A model generated the notes under the pieces. That model was not told the origin of the DNA. It ran no database searches and was given only the letters and a program-made list of their open reading frames with translations. From contig NZ_JACCFE010000002.1 of assembly GCF_014256275.1 (NCBI RefSeq), forward strand, positions 2,418,001 to 2,482,000: a stretch of 64,000 nt of DNA. Reading direction: 5' to 3'. Positions 1 to 8,034 of the stretch are shown one piece after another. Positions within the stretch are counted from its first letter, which is position 1. The number at the start of each line of letters is the position of its first letter. Source of the stretch: Rhodococcus sp. 4CII. GTDB lineage: Bacteria; Actinomycetota; Actinomycetes; Mycobacteriales; Mycobacteriaceae. The translations under genes and the position numbers were made by a program.

Positions 1-1
1 G

Positions 2-931
2 CAGGTCGGCGCCACCACGATCGACTGCCAGTGCGGCTCCGCCCAGCAGGCCAACCACCTCGTCGCGGGATTGATCGCCACCGACGCCATCGACGTCGGA
101 ATCGCCTGCGGCATCGAAGCGATGAGCCAGGTGCCGCTCGGCGCGAACGTCGGCGAGAACGCCGGCCCACGTCGGCCCGCAGACTGGGACATCGACATGC
201 CCAACCAGTTCGAGGCCGCAGAACGTATCGCCCGTCGCCGCGGAATCACCCGCGTCGACGTCGAAGCCCTCGGCGTACGTTCGCAGGCCCGCGCCAAGCA
301 GGCCTGGGACGAAGGCCGATTCGACCGGGAAGTGCTGCACGTGACCGCACCCGTCGTCGACAAGGACGGCACGCTCACCGGTGAGATACAGGTGGTCAGC
401 CGCGATCAGGGTCTGCGCGACACCACCGCGGAATCGCTCGCCAGGCTGAAGCCCGTTCTCGAGGGCGGCATTCACACCGCGGGCACGTCGTCGCAGATCT
501 CCGACGGTGCCGCCGCCGTCATGCTGATGGACGAGGCCCGGGCCCGCGAACTCGGACTGACGCCGCGGGCGCGGATCATCTCCCAGGCGCTCGTCGGCTC
601 CGAACCCGAATTCCACCTCGACGGACCTGTACAGGCCACGGCCCGCGTCCTCGAACGCAGCGGTATGAAGATCGGCGACCTCGACCTGTTCGAGGTGAAC
701 GAGGCCTTCGCGTCGGTGCTGCTGTCGTGGGCGTCGGTGCACGGGCCCGACATGGATCGGGTCAACGTCAACGGCGGGGCGCTCGCGCTCGGCCATCCCG
801 TCGGCAGCACCGGGTCTCGTCTGATCACCACCGCGCTGCACGAACTCGAACGCACCGACGGATCGACCGCGCTGATCACGATGTGCGCGGGCGGCGCACT
901 CGCCACCGGCACCATCATCGAGCGGATCTAG
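2..931 (+). CDS. Thiolase (acetyl-CoA C-acyltransferase), 5' end outside window
   Basis: The frame is open from the first bases and gives 309 residues to the stop. Thiolases are usually about 390 residues, so roughly 80 N-terminal residues lie before the window. The acyl-binding cysteine sits in CQCGS near visible residue 9. The catalytic histidine is in NGGALALGHPVG (about residue 263) and the second cysteine in MCAGGALATG (about 294), so all three catalytic motifs are intact. It would catalyse thiolytic cleavage of 3-ketoacyl-CoA, or the reverse condensation. The steroid and lipid genes nearby suggest a catabolic, FadA-type role, but the exact substrate cannot be read. The next gene starts 5 bp downstream, suggesting co-transcription. 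Confidence 0.93.
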   Translation, partial: QVGATTIDCQCGSAQQANHLVAGLIATDAIDVGIACGIEAMSQVPLGANVGENAGPRRPADWDIDMPNQFEAAERIARRRGITRVDVEALGVRSQARAKQAWDEGRFDREVLHVTAPVVDKDGTLTGEIQVVSRDQGLRDTTAESLARLKPVLEGGIHTAGTSSQISDGAAAVMLMDEARARELGLTPRARIISQALVGSEPEFHLDGPVQATARVLERSGMKIGDLDLFEVNEAFASVLLSWASVHGPDMDRVNVNGGALALGHPVGSTGSRLITTALHELERTDGSTALITMCAGGALATGTIIERI

Positions 932-936
932 ACCCG

Positions 937-1452
937 ATGAATGCACCCGCCGCCGCTCGCCCCGAGCCAAATTCCCCTCGCTCCGCTCGACCGCCCGGCC
1001 TCGACTCGAAGTGGACCGTCTCCGCCATCAAGTGGATGTCGAAGATCAACGTCGTGCTGTACCGGCGGACGGGCGGGCGACTGGGCAGCACGTGGCGGGT
1101 CGGCAGTGCCTTCCCGCGCGGTCTGCCCGTCTGCCTGCTCACCACCACCGGCCGCAAGAGCGGCGAGCCGCGGATCAGCCCGCTGCTGTTCCTCGAGGAC
1201 GGCGACCGCATCATCCTCGTCGCCTCGCAGGGCGGCCTCCCGAAGCATCCGATGTGGTATCTCAATCTCCGCGCGAATCCCGACGTGACCGTCCAGGTGA
1301 AGTCGCGGGTGCGGCCGATGACCGCCCACGTGGCCGATCCCGGGGAACGCGCGGACCTGTGGCCGCGGCTCGTGGACATGTACGCCGACTTCGACAACTA
1401 CCAGGCCTGGACCGACCGCACGATCCCAGTCGTCGTCTGCACGCCCCGATAG
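937..1452 (+). CDS. Nitroreductase family deazaflavin-dependent oxidoreductase (Ddn-like)
   Basis: This 171-aa protein has the Ddn/DUF385 split-barrel pattern: an N-terminal helix (KINVVLYRRTGG), then LLTTTGRKSGEPR, then SQGGLPKHPMWYLNL. Members bind coenzyme F420 and reduce quinones or nitro compounds, often at the membrane. I chose the ATG 5 bp after the thiolase stop; the frame stays open further upstream but only as a shadow of the thiolase. Its proximity suggests one transcript with the thiolase. F420 use is inferred from the family; the physiological substrate is unknown. Confidence 0.85.
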   Translation: MNAPAAARPEPNSPRSARPPGLDSKWTVSAIKWMSKINVVLYRRTGGRLGSTWRVGSAFPRGLPVCLLTTTGRKSGEPRISPLLFLEDGDRIILVASQGGLPKHPMWYLNLRANPDVTVQVKSRVRPMTAHVADPGERADLWPRLVDMYADFDNYQAWTDRTIPVVVCTPR

Positions 1453-1554
1453 ATCTGTATGTACCGCCGGGTAACGGATGCCATGCCGGAGGACTTCTTG
1501 CAGTATTGACGCGTACGGACTTGTTGGACGGCCGAGGGCGAGGAAATTGCAGAC

Positions 1555-2220
1555 ATGAGTACACAGGTTCAAGATCGGATACATGACCGTCGCGAGCTCA
1601 CCGCGGTCCTGCTGCGCGCACTCGAGCAGCGCCACGAGGTTCTCGATGCCATCGTCGACAGCGAGGACCACGCCGAGGCCCTCACCACTGTCGCCGGACT
1701 CCTCGACACCACCGAGGCATACGCGGAGGCCGTCCTCAACCTGACGTTCCGGCGGCTCACCAAGGTCGAGCGGCTGCGCATCCAGACGGAACTGAAAGAC
1801 CTCGATGCCACGCTGGAATGGACCGCGAGCGACCGGCCGGCGAGTACCGGCCGCAACTTCCGTCTGCGCCCGTTCACGCAGACCGAGGAGGACGCCGAGC
1901 TGTTCCGGCGCCGCTGCGCCGAACAGGTCGACGACGCGGGCACGCAGTGGTCCGAGGAGCGGATCGAGAAGGAACGCGCCGAAGGCCTGAGCCGGGTCGA
2001 CGACGAGTCCGCGGCATGGTTCGTGTGTGAGGACACCGCGGAGAACACGGCGGTCGGCCTGGTGTTCGGCGAACTGTCGGGACGTGAGGTCGACGTCGCG
2101 ATCTGGATCTCGCCCGACGCCCGGAAGAAGGGCTACGGCACCGCGGCCGTGAAGCACAGCCGTCAGGAACTCGCCGCGGAGTTCCCGGGAACGGTCCTGG
2201 TCGTCCGCGCTCCAGCCTGA
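1555..2220 (+). CDS. GyrA-type coiled-coil segment fused to GNAT acetyltransferase domain
   Basis: 221 aa. Residues about 10-85 resemble the end of the coiled-coil arm of DNA gyrase/topoisomerase IV subunit A: a HEVLDAIV helix, then EAYAEAVLNLTFRRLTKVER, matching the gyrase pattern AQAILDLRLxxLTGLE. No other gyrase part is present (no catalytic tyrosine region, no C-terminal pinwheel). Residues about 105-215 look like a GNAT N-acetyltransferase, with an acetyl-CoA loop in ARKKGYGTAAV. The C-terminus after that loop is short for a GNAT. A GAGGAA ribosome site precedes the ATG. The fusion suggests dimerisation through the gyrase arm, or an acetyltransferase acting near gyrase; both are inferences. 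Confidence 0.75.
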   Translation: MSTQVQDRIHDRRELTAVLLRALEQRHEVLDAIVDSEDHAEALTTVAGLLDTTEAYAEAVLNLTFRRLTKVERLRIQTELKDLDATLEWTASDRPASTGRNFRLRPFTQTEEDAELFRRRCAEQVDDAGTQWSEERIEKERAEGLSRVDDESAAWFVCEDTAENTAVGLVFGELSGREVDVAIWISPDARKKGYGTAAVKHSRQELAAEFPGTVLVVRAPA

Positions 2221-2224
2221 CCCC

Positions 2225-2270
2225 CACGTGGGTGGCAAAGCGTGCCGGAGCACGCTTTGCCACTCACGTG
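2225..2270. terminator. Bidirectional hairpin terminator
   Basis: An almost perfect inverted repeat has a 14-bp core (GTGGCAAAGCGTGC paired with its complement around CGGA), extended by CACGTG on both sides. It lies between two convergent genes and overlaps the stop of the acyl-CoA synthetase. The sequence GGCAAAGCGTGCC recurs in the hairpin at 18669-18708. Confidence 0.75.
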
Positions 2271-3874
2271 CGGTGGTCGGGGTCGCGCTGTTTGGTGACG
2301 CCCTGCGCCCACCGGTAGTCGGGTTTGCCGCTCGGCGTGCGCTGGACAGTCTGCTCCACCCACACCAGACGCGGAATCTTGTAGCCGGCGAGGCTCTGCC
2401 GTACGTGTTCCTCGAGCCCGGCGAAGTCGACGCCTCGACCGTTGCGTGCCTGCACGACCGCGGAGACGCGGTGACCCCAGCGTTCGTCGGGGACGCCGAC
2501 GACGATGGCGTCGTAGACGTCGCGGTACGCCTTGACCGCGCTCTCGACCTCTTCGGCGAACACCTTCTCGCCACCGGTGTTGATCACCATGTTGCCCCGG
2601 CCGAGCAGGGTGATCGATCCGTCGGCCTCGATTCGCGCGCGGTCGCCGGTGACGACGACGGGTCGCCCGTCGACTTCCCGGAAGATCTCCCGGGTCTTCT
2701 CCGGGTCGTTGTAGTAGCCGAGGGGGACGTACCCGCCCTTCGCGAACCAGCCGTCCGTCCCGGAGCCCGGTGCGACGGGCACGTCGTTGTCGTCGAGCAC
2801 CAGGGCGTAGCGTCCGGCGGGCACCCGGGGCCCACCTACCTGTTTCTCCCCCTTGGTCGCGAAACCGATTCCGCCGAAACCGGTTTCGGAGGCGCCGATG
2901 GAATCGGAGACCAGCAGTCCCGGGAACGCGTCGAGGAAGGCGTCCTTGATCACCGGGGAGAACAGCGCGGCCCCGGATGCCACGACACCCAGGCTCGACG
3001 TGTCGGTGCGTGAGGGTCGATGCGCCTCGATCAGCGGCCGCCCCATCGCGTCTCCGGTGATGATGAGGATCTGCACCCGGTGCCGCTCGACGAGCTCCCA
3101 CGTCCGGTCGGCGTCGAACTTCGATTCCAGCAGCACGGTGTTGCCGCTGAACAACGCGGTGAACGTCGGCATCATCGCGGCCGCGTGGATCAGCGGCGGC
3201 ACGGCAAACCACAGCGTCGGTTCCTCCTGCGACCCCACCCGCGACTGCTGGTATTCGTCGTCGATCGACTCACCGGTGTAGAAGTCGAGCCCGCCCGCGA
3301 GAACCCGCCAGATCGCCTCGTGCGTCCACACCACTCCTTTGGGACGTCCCGTGGTGCCGCCCGTGTACATGATGAACAGGTCTTCGGAGCTGCGATCGCC
3401 GAAGTCCCGGTCGCCGCTGCCGGACAGCGCCTCCTCGTACGGCATCGAGTCGCTGGGCAGGCCGACTCCGCCGAGATCGTCCTCGCCGACGACGGTGTGC
3501 CGGATCCTCGGCAACGACGGCAGGACCTCCGCGACGCGCGAGGCGTAGATCCGATGGTGGACGACGGCGTCGAGTTCCGCGTGGCCGTAGACGTAGGCGA
3601 GTTCGTCGCTGGTGTAGCGGTAGTTGATGTTGACCGGGATCGCGCGAATCTTGTACGCCGCCAGCAACGTCTCCATGGTCTCGACCGAATTGTGCAGGTG
3701 CACGCCGATGTGCGAACCGGCGGTCAGCCCCGCGTCCAGGAAGTGGTGGGCCAGTCTGTTGGCCCGGTCTTCCAGTTCCCGGTAGGTGACGCTACGGGCG
3801 CCACAGATCAGTGCCACCCGCTCCGGCATCGCGTCCACGGAATGCTCGAAGAGGTCCGCAAGGTTGTAGGCCAC
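2264..3874 (-). CDS. Fatty-acid/steroid acyl-CoA synthetase, FadD19-like
   Basis: 536 aa, full length for an ANL-superfamily acyl-CoA ligase, which forms an acyl-adenylate and then the CoA thioester. The AMP-binding P-loop YTGGTTGRPKG lies near residues 170-180, and the helix SIGASETGFGG follows mid-protein. The hinge region includes GDRARIEADG (about 410), and the C-terminal catalytic lysine lies in PSGKPDYRW (about 520). From memory, the sequence follows mycobacterial FadD19 (steroid side-chain CoA ligase) closely, including NLADL at the start and GGTDF-like GGLDFYTGE. The start is GTG with AGAGGA upstream. It ends the leftward gene series, 12 bp after the unknown 418-aa gene. The exact acid activated is not decided by sequence. 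Confidence 0.88.
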   Translation of the reverse strand: MAYNLADLFEHSVDAMPERVALICGARSVTYRELEDRANRLAHHFLDAGLTAGSHIGVHLHNSVETMETLLAAYKIRAIPVNINYRYTSDELAYVYGHAELDAVVHHRIYASRVAEVLPSLPRIRHTVVGEDDLGGVGLPSDSMPYEEALSGSGDRDFGDRSSEDLFIMYTGGTTGRPKGVVWTHEAIWRVLAGGLDFYTGESIDDEYQQSRVGSQEEPTLWFAVPPLIHAAAMMPTFTALFSGNTVLLESKFDADRTWELVERHRVQILIITGDAMGRPLIEAHRPSRTDTSSLGVVASGAALFSPVIKDAFLDAFPGLLVSDSIGASETGFGGIGFATKGEKQVGGPRVPAGRYALVLDDNDVPVAPGSGTDGWFAKGGYVPLGYYNDPEKTREIFREVDGRPVVVTGDRARIEADGSITLLGRGNMVINTGGEKVFAEEVESAVKAYRDVYDAIVVGVPDERWGHRVSAVVQARNGRGVDFAGLEEHVRQSLAGYKIPRLVWVEQTVQRTPSGKPDYRWAQGVTKQRDPDHRT

Positions 3875-3886
3875 GGGAGCGTCCTC

Positions 3887-5143
3887 TCAGACGACGGTGA
3901 GTGGTAGGGGTATGCCGCGGTCGGTGAACGTGAAGTCGGCGCCGGTGCTGAACCGGGTGAGGGCGACCTCGGGTGCCTCCGTCGCGGGCGGCTCACCGGT
4001 GACGACCTCCACTGTCAGCGCCGTGTCCGTCTCCTCGACCACCCGCACCGCGAACGTCGGCGACACCCCGCGCACGAGCGCGTTCAACGGCGCGAGGTGC
4101 TCGCCGTCGATCATGGACGGCCAGGCCCCGTCCGCCCCGGCCCCGCAGTCCCGTCCGAGCGTGAGCAGCAGTCGGTGGTCGAGAGAGATCGTGACGTCCA
4201 CGTACTGCCGGGGATTCAGCGCCGGGTGCACGGCGAGGACGGCGGCCAGACCCACGAGATCCGCGGGCAGCCCGAGTGCGTTCCGGATCCGCTCCGACGT
4301 AAGGCCGGCGATGCCGGTGAGCTGCTTGCGGGCGAGGTCGAGTGCGGCCGCGGCGTCGGTGCGGGCCCGCACGGCGAGCAGGAACCCGAGGGTCAGCAGA
4401 TGCTGCTGCATGCACACCTCCTCCGCCAGTCTGGTCAGCGCCGAATGGGAGAAGTCCGCGAACCGAAGATCGGCGAGGAGCGCGCCGGCGTAGTCGTGCC
4501 GTCCCGGCCCGCCGCTGTCGATCGGCGACAGCGCGACCGTCGCGGCCCGCGACTTCCCCACCGTCACGAGACCGGCCGGAATCGGGGGCGGCACGTGGGC
4601 GTCGTCGATGGTGACCGTCCAGAGGCAGTGCGGTGTCCGGTCCGCGGGCCGTCGCGGCGGGCGGTGCACGGGACGCACCTGCGCGTGCGGGTTGGTGGCC
4701 AGTGCGGTGGCGTCGAACGTCGGGTCCTCGATGTCGTGGCACATGGCCGTCACGTATTCGTCGCCCATCGGTTCGACGTCCATCAGCGCCCCGCAGTGTT
4801 CGAGCCAGAACTCGCCGTGGTCGTGATCGGTGACGCGGTACCGGAAGTCCATGAACTGTGGCGGTGCGCCGATGTCGAGTTGCAGGCCCTTGAATATCGT
4901 GACGACGCCGTCGCCCTCGAACCCCAAAGCCCGTTGCATCCGCCTCGTGTAGACGGGGCTGGACGCCATCCATTCCTCGATCGCGACCTGCGTCATGCCC
5001 TCGCGACCGAACGCCCCGATCAGGTGCGGCATACCGGAGCGGTCGATGAGATGACCGCACAGGAGCAGTTCCGGAACGAGAATCGCGAGATCCTCGCGGG
5101 ACAGATCGGCGAACGACGCCGGACCCTTCACCGTACTCACCAC
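3887..5143 (-). CDS. Conserved protein of unknown function, steroid/P450 operon
   Basis: 418 aa, not recognised with confidence. A region near residues 100-150 (FRYRVTDHDHGEFWLEHCGAL, then MCHDIEDP) carries conserved-looking acidic residues, histidines and two cysteines, and faintly recalls the ATC-hydrolase-like family. The C-terminal half is alanine- and leucine-rich helix, with no signal peptide and no membrane segment. Two GTG codons are possible starts (5143 or 5140); the second gives a GTGA overlap with the stop of the upstream SnoaL-like gene, so translation is coupled. It lies between a SnoaL-like gene and an acyl-CoA synthetase, so a role in the same oxidation or activation pathway is likely but unproven. 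Confidence 0.7.
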   Translation of the reverse strand: MVSTVKGPASFADLSREDLAILVPELLLCGHLIDRSGMPHLIGAFGREGMTQVAIEEWMASSPVYTRRMQRALGFEGDGVVTIFKGLQLDIGAPPQFMDFRYRVTDHDHGEFWLEHCGALMDVEPMGDEYVTAMCHDIEDPTFDATALATNPHAQVRPVHRPPRRPADRTPHCLWTVTIDDAHVPPPIPAGLVTVGKSRAATVALSPIDSGGPGRHDYAGALLADLRFADFSHSALTRLAEEVCMQQHLLTLGFLLAVRARTDAAAALDLARKQLTGIAGLTSERIRNALGLPADLVGLAAVLAVHPALNPRQYVDVTISLDHRLLLTLGRDCGAGADGAWPSMIDGEHLAPLNALVRGVSPTFAVRVVEETDTALTVEVVTGEPPATEAPEVALTRFSTGADFTFTDRGIPLPLTVV

Positions 5144-5685
5144 AGCGGAACCGGGGCCTGCCCGACGGGATACCAGCCCGGCAACCGGCCGGACGTCGCG
5201 CGCTGGATCCGCGCGTTCATGCCGTCGGACATGGCGTTGTTCGTGATCATCTCGAGGAACAGGCTGGAGACGTTGCCGAAGTCGAAGAAGTCACGCTGCC
5301 AGGACCATTGGAAGTTGCCGCCGTACCGGAACCAGCTGCCACCGATTCCGGTGACCTGGTAGTGCGTGCCGTCGTCGCGGGTGCGCTCGGACACCTGCTT
5401 CCAGAATCCGATGACGTCGCCGCTGCGATCGTCGACGACGAACTGCTGGTACGGATACTCCCAGCCCTCGAGCCCGTCCATTTCCTGTCCGAGCGCCAGG
5501 TCGCGGATCTCGTCCCGGCCGACGGCCATGAAGTCGTCCTTCGGCCCGTAATTCCATCCGTACGTGGCGTCCTCGGTGTACATCTCGGCGAGCGGCTTCC
5601 AGTCGCCGAGCGATTCGCACCGCTTGTTCTCGTCCACCCAGCGCTGCACCATCTCGTCGAGTTCGGCGCGGTCGAAAGGGGCCAT
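5137..5685 (-). CDS. SnoaL-like / NTF2-fold polyketide-cyclase-type protein
   Basis: 182 aa with the alpha+beta cone pattern of the SnoaL-like (NTF2) superfamily: an N-terminal helix RAELDEMVQRWVDENKR, then WKPLAEMYTEDATYGWN with the typical aspartate, then GRDEI, and strands ending in a tryptophan-rich stretch. Members act as isomerases, hydratases or binding proteins on hydrophobic ring compounds, including steroids. The ATG at 5685 is preceded by a strong AGAAGGAG site and overlaps the ferredoxin stop as TGATG. Mtb Rv0760c, near CYP51 in that genome, is also of this fold, which supports a linked role. The reaction is not known. Confidence 0.8.
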   Translation of the reverse strand: MAPFDRAELDEMVQRWVDENKRCESLGDWKPLAEMYTEDATYGWNYGPKDDFMAVGRDEIRDLALGQEMDGLEGWEYPYQQFVVDDRSGDVIGFWKQVSERTRDDGTHYQVTGIGGSWFRYGGNFQWSWQRDFFDFGNVSSLFLEMITNNAMSDGMNARIQRATSGRLPGWYPVGQAPVPLW

Positions 5686-5900
5686 CAGGCATCTCCTTCT
5701 GAGTCGTTGTCCGCGAGGATCCGCAGGGCCTGGGTGGGGCAGAAGCGCACGGCGCTCTCCACCTCGGCACGCAGTTTCTCCGGGGGGTCGGTGTCGAGGA
5801 TCTCGACCTTGCCGTGCTTCGGGACGGCGAAGACATCGGGCGCCTCCATCTCGCACACGGCATGACCCTGACACAGGTCGAGGTCGGCTTCGATTTTCAT
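5685..5900 (-). CDS. 3Fe-4S ferredoxin partner of CYP51
   Basis: 71-aa acidic ferredoxin. The cluster ligands are C10 and C16 in CQGHAVC and C54 in FCPTQAL. The second ligand position of a 4Fe-4S protein is a histidine here (CxxHxxC), as in the Mtb CYP51-adjacent ferredoxin Rv0763c, so a [3Fe-4S] centre is expected. It should pass electrons from a ferredoxin reductase to CYP51, and perhaps CYP123. The start codon overlaps the CYP51 stop (TGATG), and the stop overlaps the SnoaL-like start in the same way, so the three genes are translated as a unit. Confidence 0.93.
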   Translation of the reverse strand: MKIEADLDLCQGHAVCEMEAPDVFAVPKHGKVEILDTDPPEKLRAEVESAVRFCPTQALRILADNDSEGDA

Positions 5901-7252
5901 CACTTGCTTCGCTTCCGGTACCTCACCGTGCACGGCTGCTGCAGTTGAACCACCATCTTGCTGTGATCGTTGCGGTACGTCTCGGACGGTTGTGCCATCT
6001 CGAACTCCCAGTCCTGCAGGAGGATCGAGAAGATCGCCTTCAGCTGCATCAGCGCAAACGCGGCCCCGACGCAGCGGTGCCTGCCCGCCCCGAACGGTAT
6101 CCAGGTCCATCGGTTGACGATGTCTTCCTGGTTGGGGTCGATGTACCGTTCCGGGTCGAACGTGTCCGGGTTCGGGAAGTCCTCCGCGATCCGGTTGGAG
6201 ATCGCGGGTGTGGCCGCCACTAGGTCGTTCTCGGCGATCCGGTAGCCGCCGACCTCGAAGTCGCCACGGGCGACGCGGAGCAAGATGATCAGTGGTGGAT
6301 GCAGCCGCAGTGTCTCCTTCAGTACCGCTTCGAGTTTCGGGATCTGCCGGAGCGCTCCGAAGCTGATGTCGGAGCCGTCCGAATAGAGATCGTCGAGTTC
6401 CGCGACCACCTGCTTGGCGTAGTCGGGGTGCCGCAGAAGTTCGATGAGGGTCCAGGCCGCGGTGCCGGACGTGGTGTGGTGCCCGGCGAACATCATCGAG
6501 ATGAACATGCCGGTGATCTCATCAGCGGTGAAGCGCTCGTTGCCGTTCTCGTCCTTGATCGAGACGAGCACGTCGAGCATGTCCCGATCCTCCTTGCCCT
6601 GCGGCGGGTTCTGGATGCGCCCGGTCATGATCTCCTGGACGAGCGCCACCAGCTGCACCCTCGCCTCGTCCCGCCTGCGGAAGCTCTCGATCGGCGCGTA
6701 CGCGTCGACGTACGCGATGGGGTCGGTGCCCTGCTCCAGCTCGTGATACAGGTGCGCGAACCGGCCGTCGAGTTGCTCCCGGAACTTCTTCCCGATCAGG
6801 CAGGCCGAGGACGTGTAGATGGTCAGCTCCGCGAAGAACTCGAGGAGATCGATCTCCCCCTCCTCACCCCACCGCGCCACCATGCGGTCGACCTCGTGGG
6901 CGATCGTCGCGGCATGGCCCTTCATCTGCTCGCCGCGCAGCGCCTGGTTGTGCAGCATCTCCTTGCGGCGCTCGGGACTCGCGTCGAACACGACTCCCTC
7001 GCCGAAGATCGGCTTCATGAACGGGTAGGCGGCCTGCTGGTCGAGATCCTCGTCGGTGGAGCGGAAGAAGAATTCGTTGGCCTCGGCGCCGGACAGCAGC
7101 ACCACCTTCTTGTCGGCGAGCTGGAAGACGCCGACGTTGCCGCATTCCTCCCGGACGCGGCGCATCAGCGCGATCGGGTCGGTACGCAGTTCGTCGAGGT
7201 GTCCGTGCTCGTGCCGGCCGCCGGACACCCGTTGCGGGGTAGTCGGATTCAT
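5900..7252 (-). CDS. cyp51: Cytochrome P450 CYP51 (sterol 14-alpha-demethylase family)
   Basis: 450 aa. Long stretches match Mtb CYP51 as I recall it: an RVSGGxxEHGHL start, FGEGVVFDASPERRKEM in the B-C region, and ISMMFAGHHTTSG in helix I. ExxR is in KETLR and the haem cysteine is in FGAGRHRCVGAAFA. CYP51 removes the 14-alpha-methyl group of sterols, and bacteria of this group make no sterols, so the native substrate is uncertain. The ATG overlaps the stop of the upstream SDR by ATGA, and the stop overlaps the ferredoxin start, giving a redox partner directly downstream. Confidence 0.96.
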   Translation of the reverse strand: MNPTTPQRVSGGRHEHGHLDELRTDPIALMRRVREECGNVGVFQLADKKVVLLSGAEANEFFFRSTDEDLDQQAAYPFMKPIFGEGVVFDASPERRKEMLHNQALRGEQMKGHAATIAHEVDRMVARWGEEGEIDLLEFFAELTIYTSSACLIGKKFREQLDGRFAHLYHELEQGTDPIAYVDAYAPIESFRRRDEARVQLVALVQEIMTGRIQNPPQGKEDRDMLDVLVSIKDENGNERFTADEITGMFISMMFAGHHTTSGTAAWTLIELLRHPDYAKQVVAELDDLYSDGSDISFGALRQIPKLEAVLKETLRLHPPLIILLRVARGDFEVGGYRIAENDLVAATPAISNRIAEDFPNPDTFDPERYIDPNQEDIVNRWTWIPFGAGRHRCVGAAFALMQLKAIFSILLQDWEFEMAQPSETYRNDHSKMVVQLQQPCTVRYRKRSK

Positions 7253-8034
7253 TCTCCATCCTTTCGCAGGGGCGCCTCGGGCTGCACCTCGATCAGCACC
7301 ATGTGTGCGCCTCGGGGCGCACTGACGGCAGCGACGACGGCGTCGGCGATCGCCGAGGCGCGCAGGAAGTACGAGTGCCGGGCGAATCCCCATTTCGCCC
7401 AGTCCTCGAGGACGGGTCCGATGACCTCCTCGGTGGTGTTCATCCCCATGGATGTCTGGGTGGGGCCCGGACGCACGACCGAAGCCCGGACGCCGGTGCC
7501 CTCCAACTCCATTCGCATCTGCCGGCCCATCATCTCGACACCGGCCTTGGCGGCGTTGTACGCGCCCATCCGGGGTCGGGGTGTGTCGGCGCAGTCGGAT
7601 CCGATCAGGACGAAGTCTCCCCGCCGGCGTTCGATCATGCCGGGGAGGATTCGGTGCGCGAGGCGCTGCGCGCCGACCAGGTGGACGTCGACCTGCCCCA
7701 GGAATTGGTCGGGGTCCATCTCGTGCGCGACGGAGAACTCCAGGTCTCCTGCTCCCGACAGCGCGATCTCGATGGGGCCCAGCGCCTTTTCGGCCGCGAT
7801 GACGAAGTTGTCGACGGAGGCGGTGTCGGTGACGTCGAGGAAGTGCGCGAACGCCTCTCCCCCGTTGCTGCGGATCTTCTCCGCGATCTCCTCGCACTCG
7901 GCCACCCGGCGGGCACCGAGCGCGACGGGGTGACCGGCCTCCGCCAGCGCATAGGCCGTCGCCGTCCCGATTCCGGACGACGCCCCGGCGACGACCGACG
8001 GGCGTCGCTGCGGGTTGGGTTCGAATCTAGGCAT
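7249..8034 (-). CDS. Short-chain dehydrogenase/reductase (Rv0765c-like)
   Basis: 261 aa. The Rossmann motif VAGASSGIG lies near residues 15-23 and the catalytic YxxxK in AYNAAKAG near 160. NAD(P) is the expected cofactor. It sits between CYP123 and CYP51, overlapping CYP123 by 8 bp and CYP51 by 4 bp, so it likely oxidises or reduces an alcohol/ketone made by these P450s. The NAG motif is SGAG here. The substrate is unknown. Confidence 0.88.
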   Translation of the reverse strand: MPRFEPNPQRRPSVVAGASSGIGTATAYALAEAGHPVALGARRVAECEEIAEKIRSNGGEAFAHFLDVTDTASVDNFVIAAEKALGPIEIALSGAGDLEFSVAHEMDPDQFLGQVDVHLVGAQRLAHRILPGMIERRRGDFVLIGSDCADTPRPRMGAYNAAKAGVEMMGRQMRMELEGTGVRASVVRPGPTQTSMGMNTTEEVIGPVLEDWAKWGFARHSYFLRASAIADAVVAAVSAPRGAHMVLIEVQPEAPLRKDGE

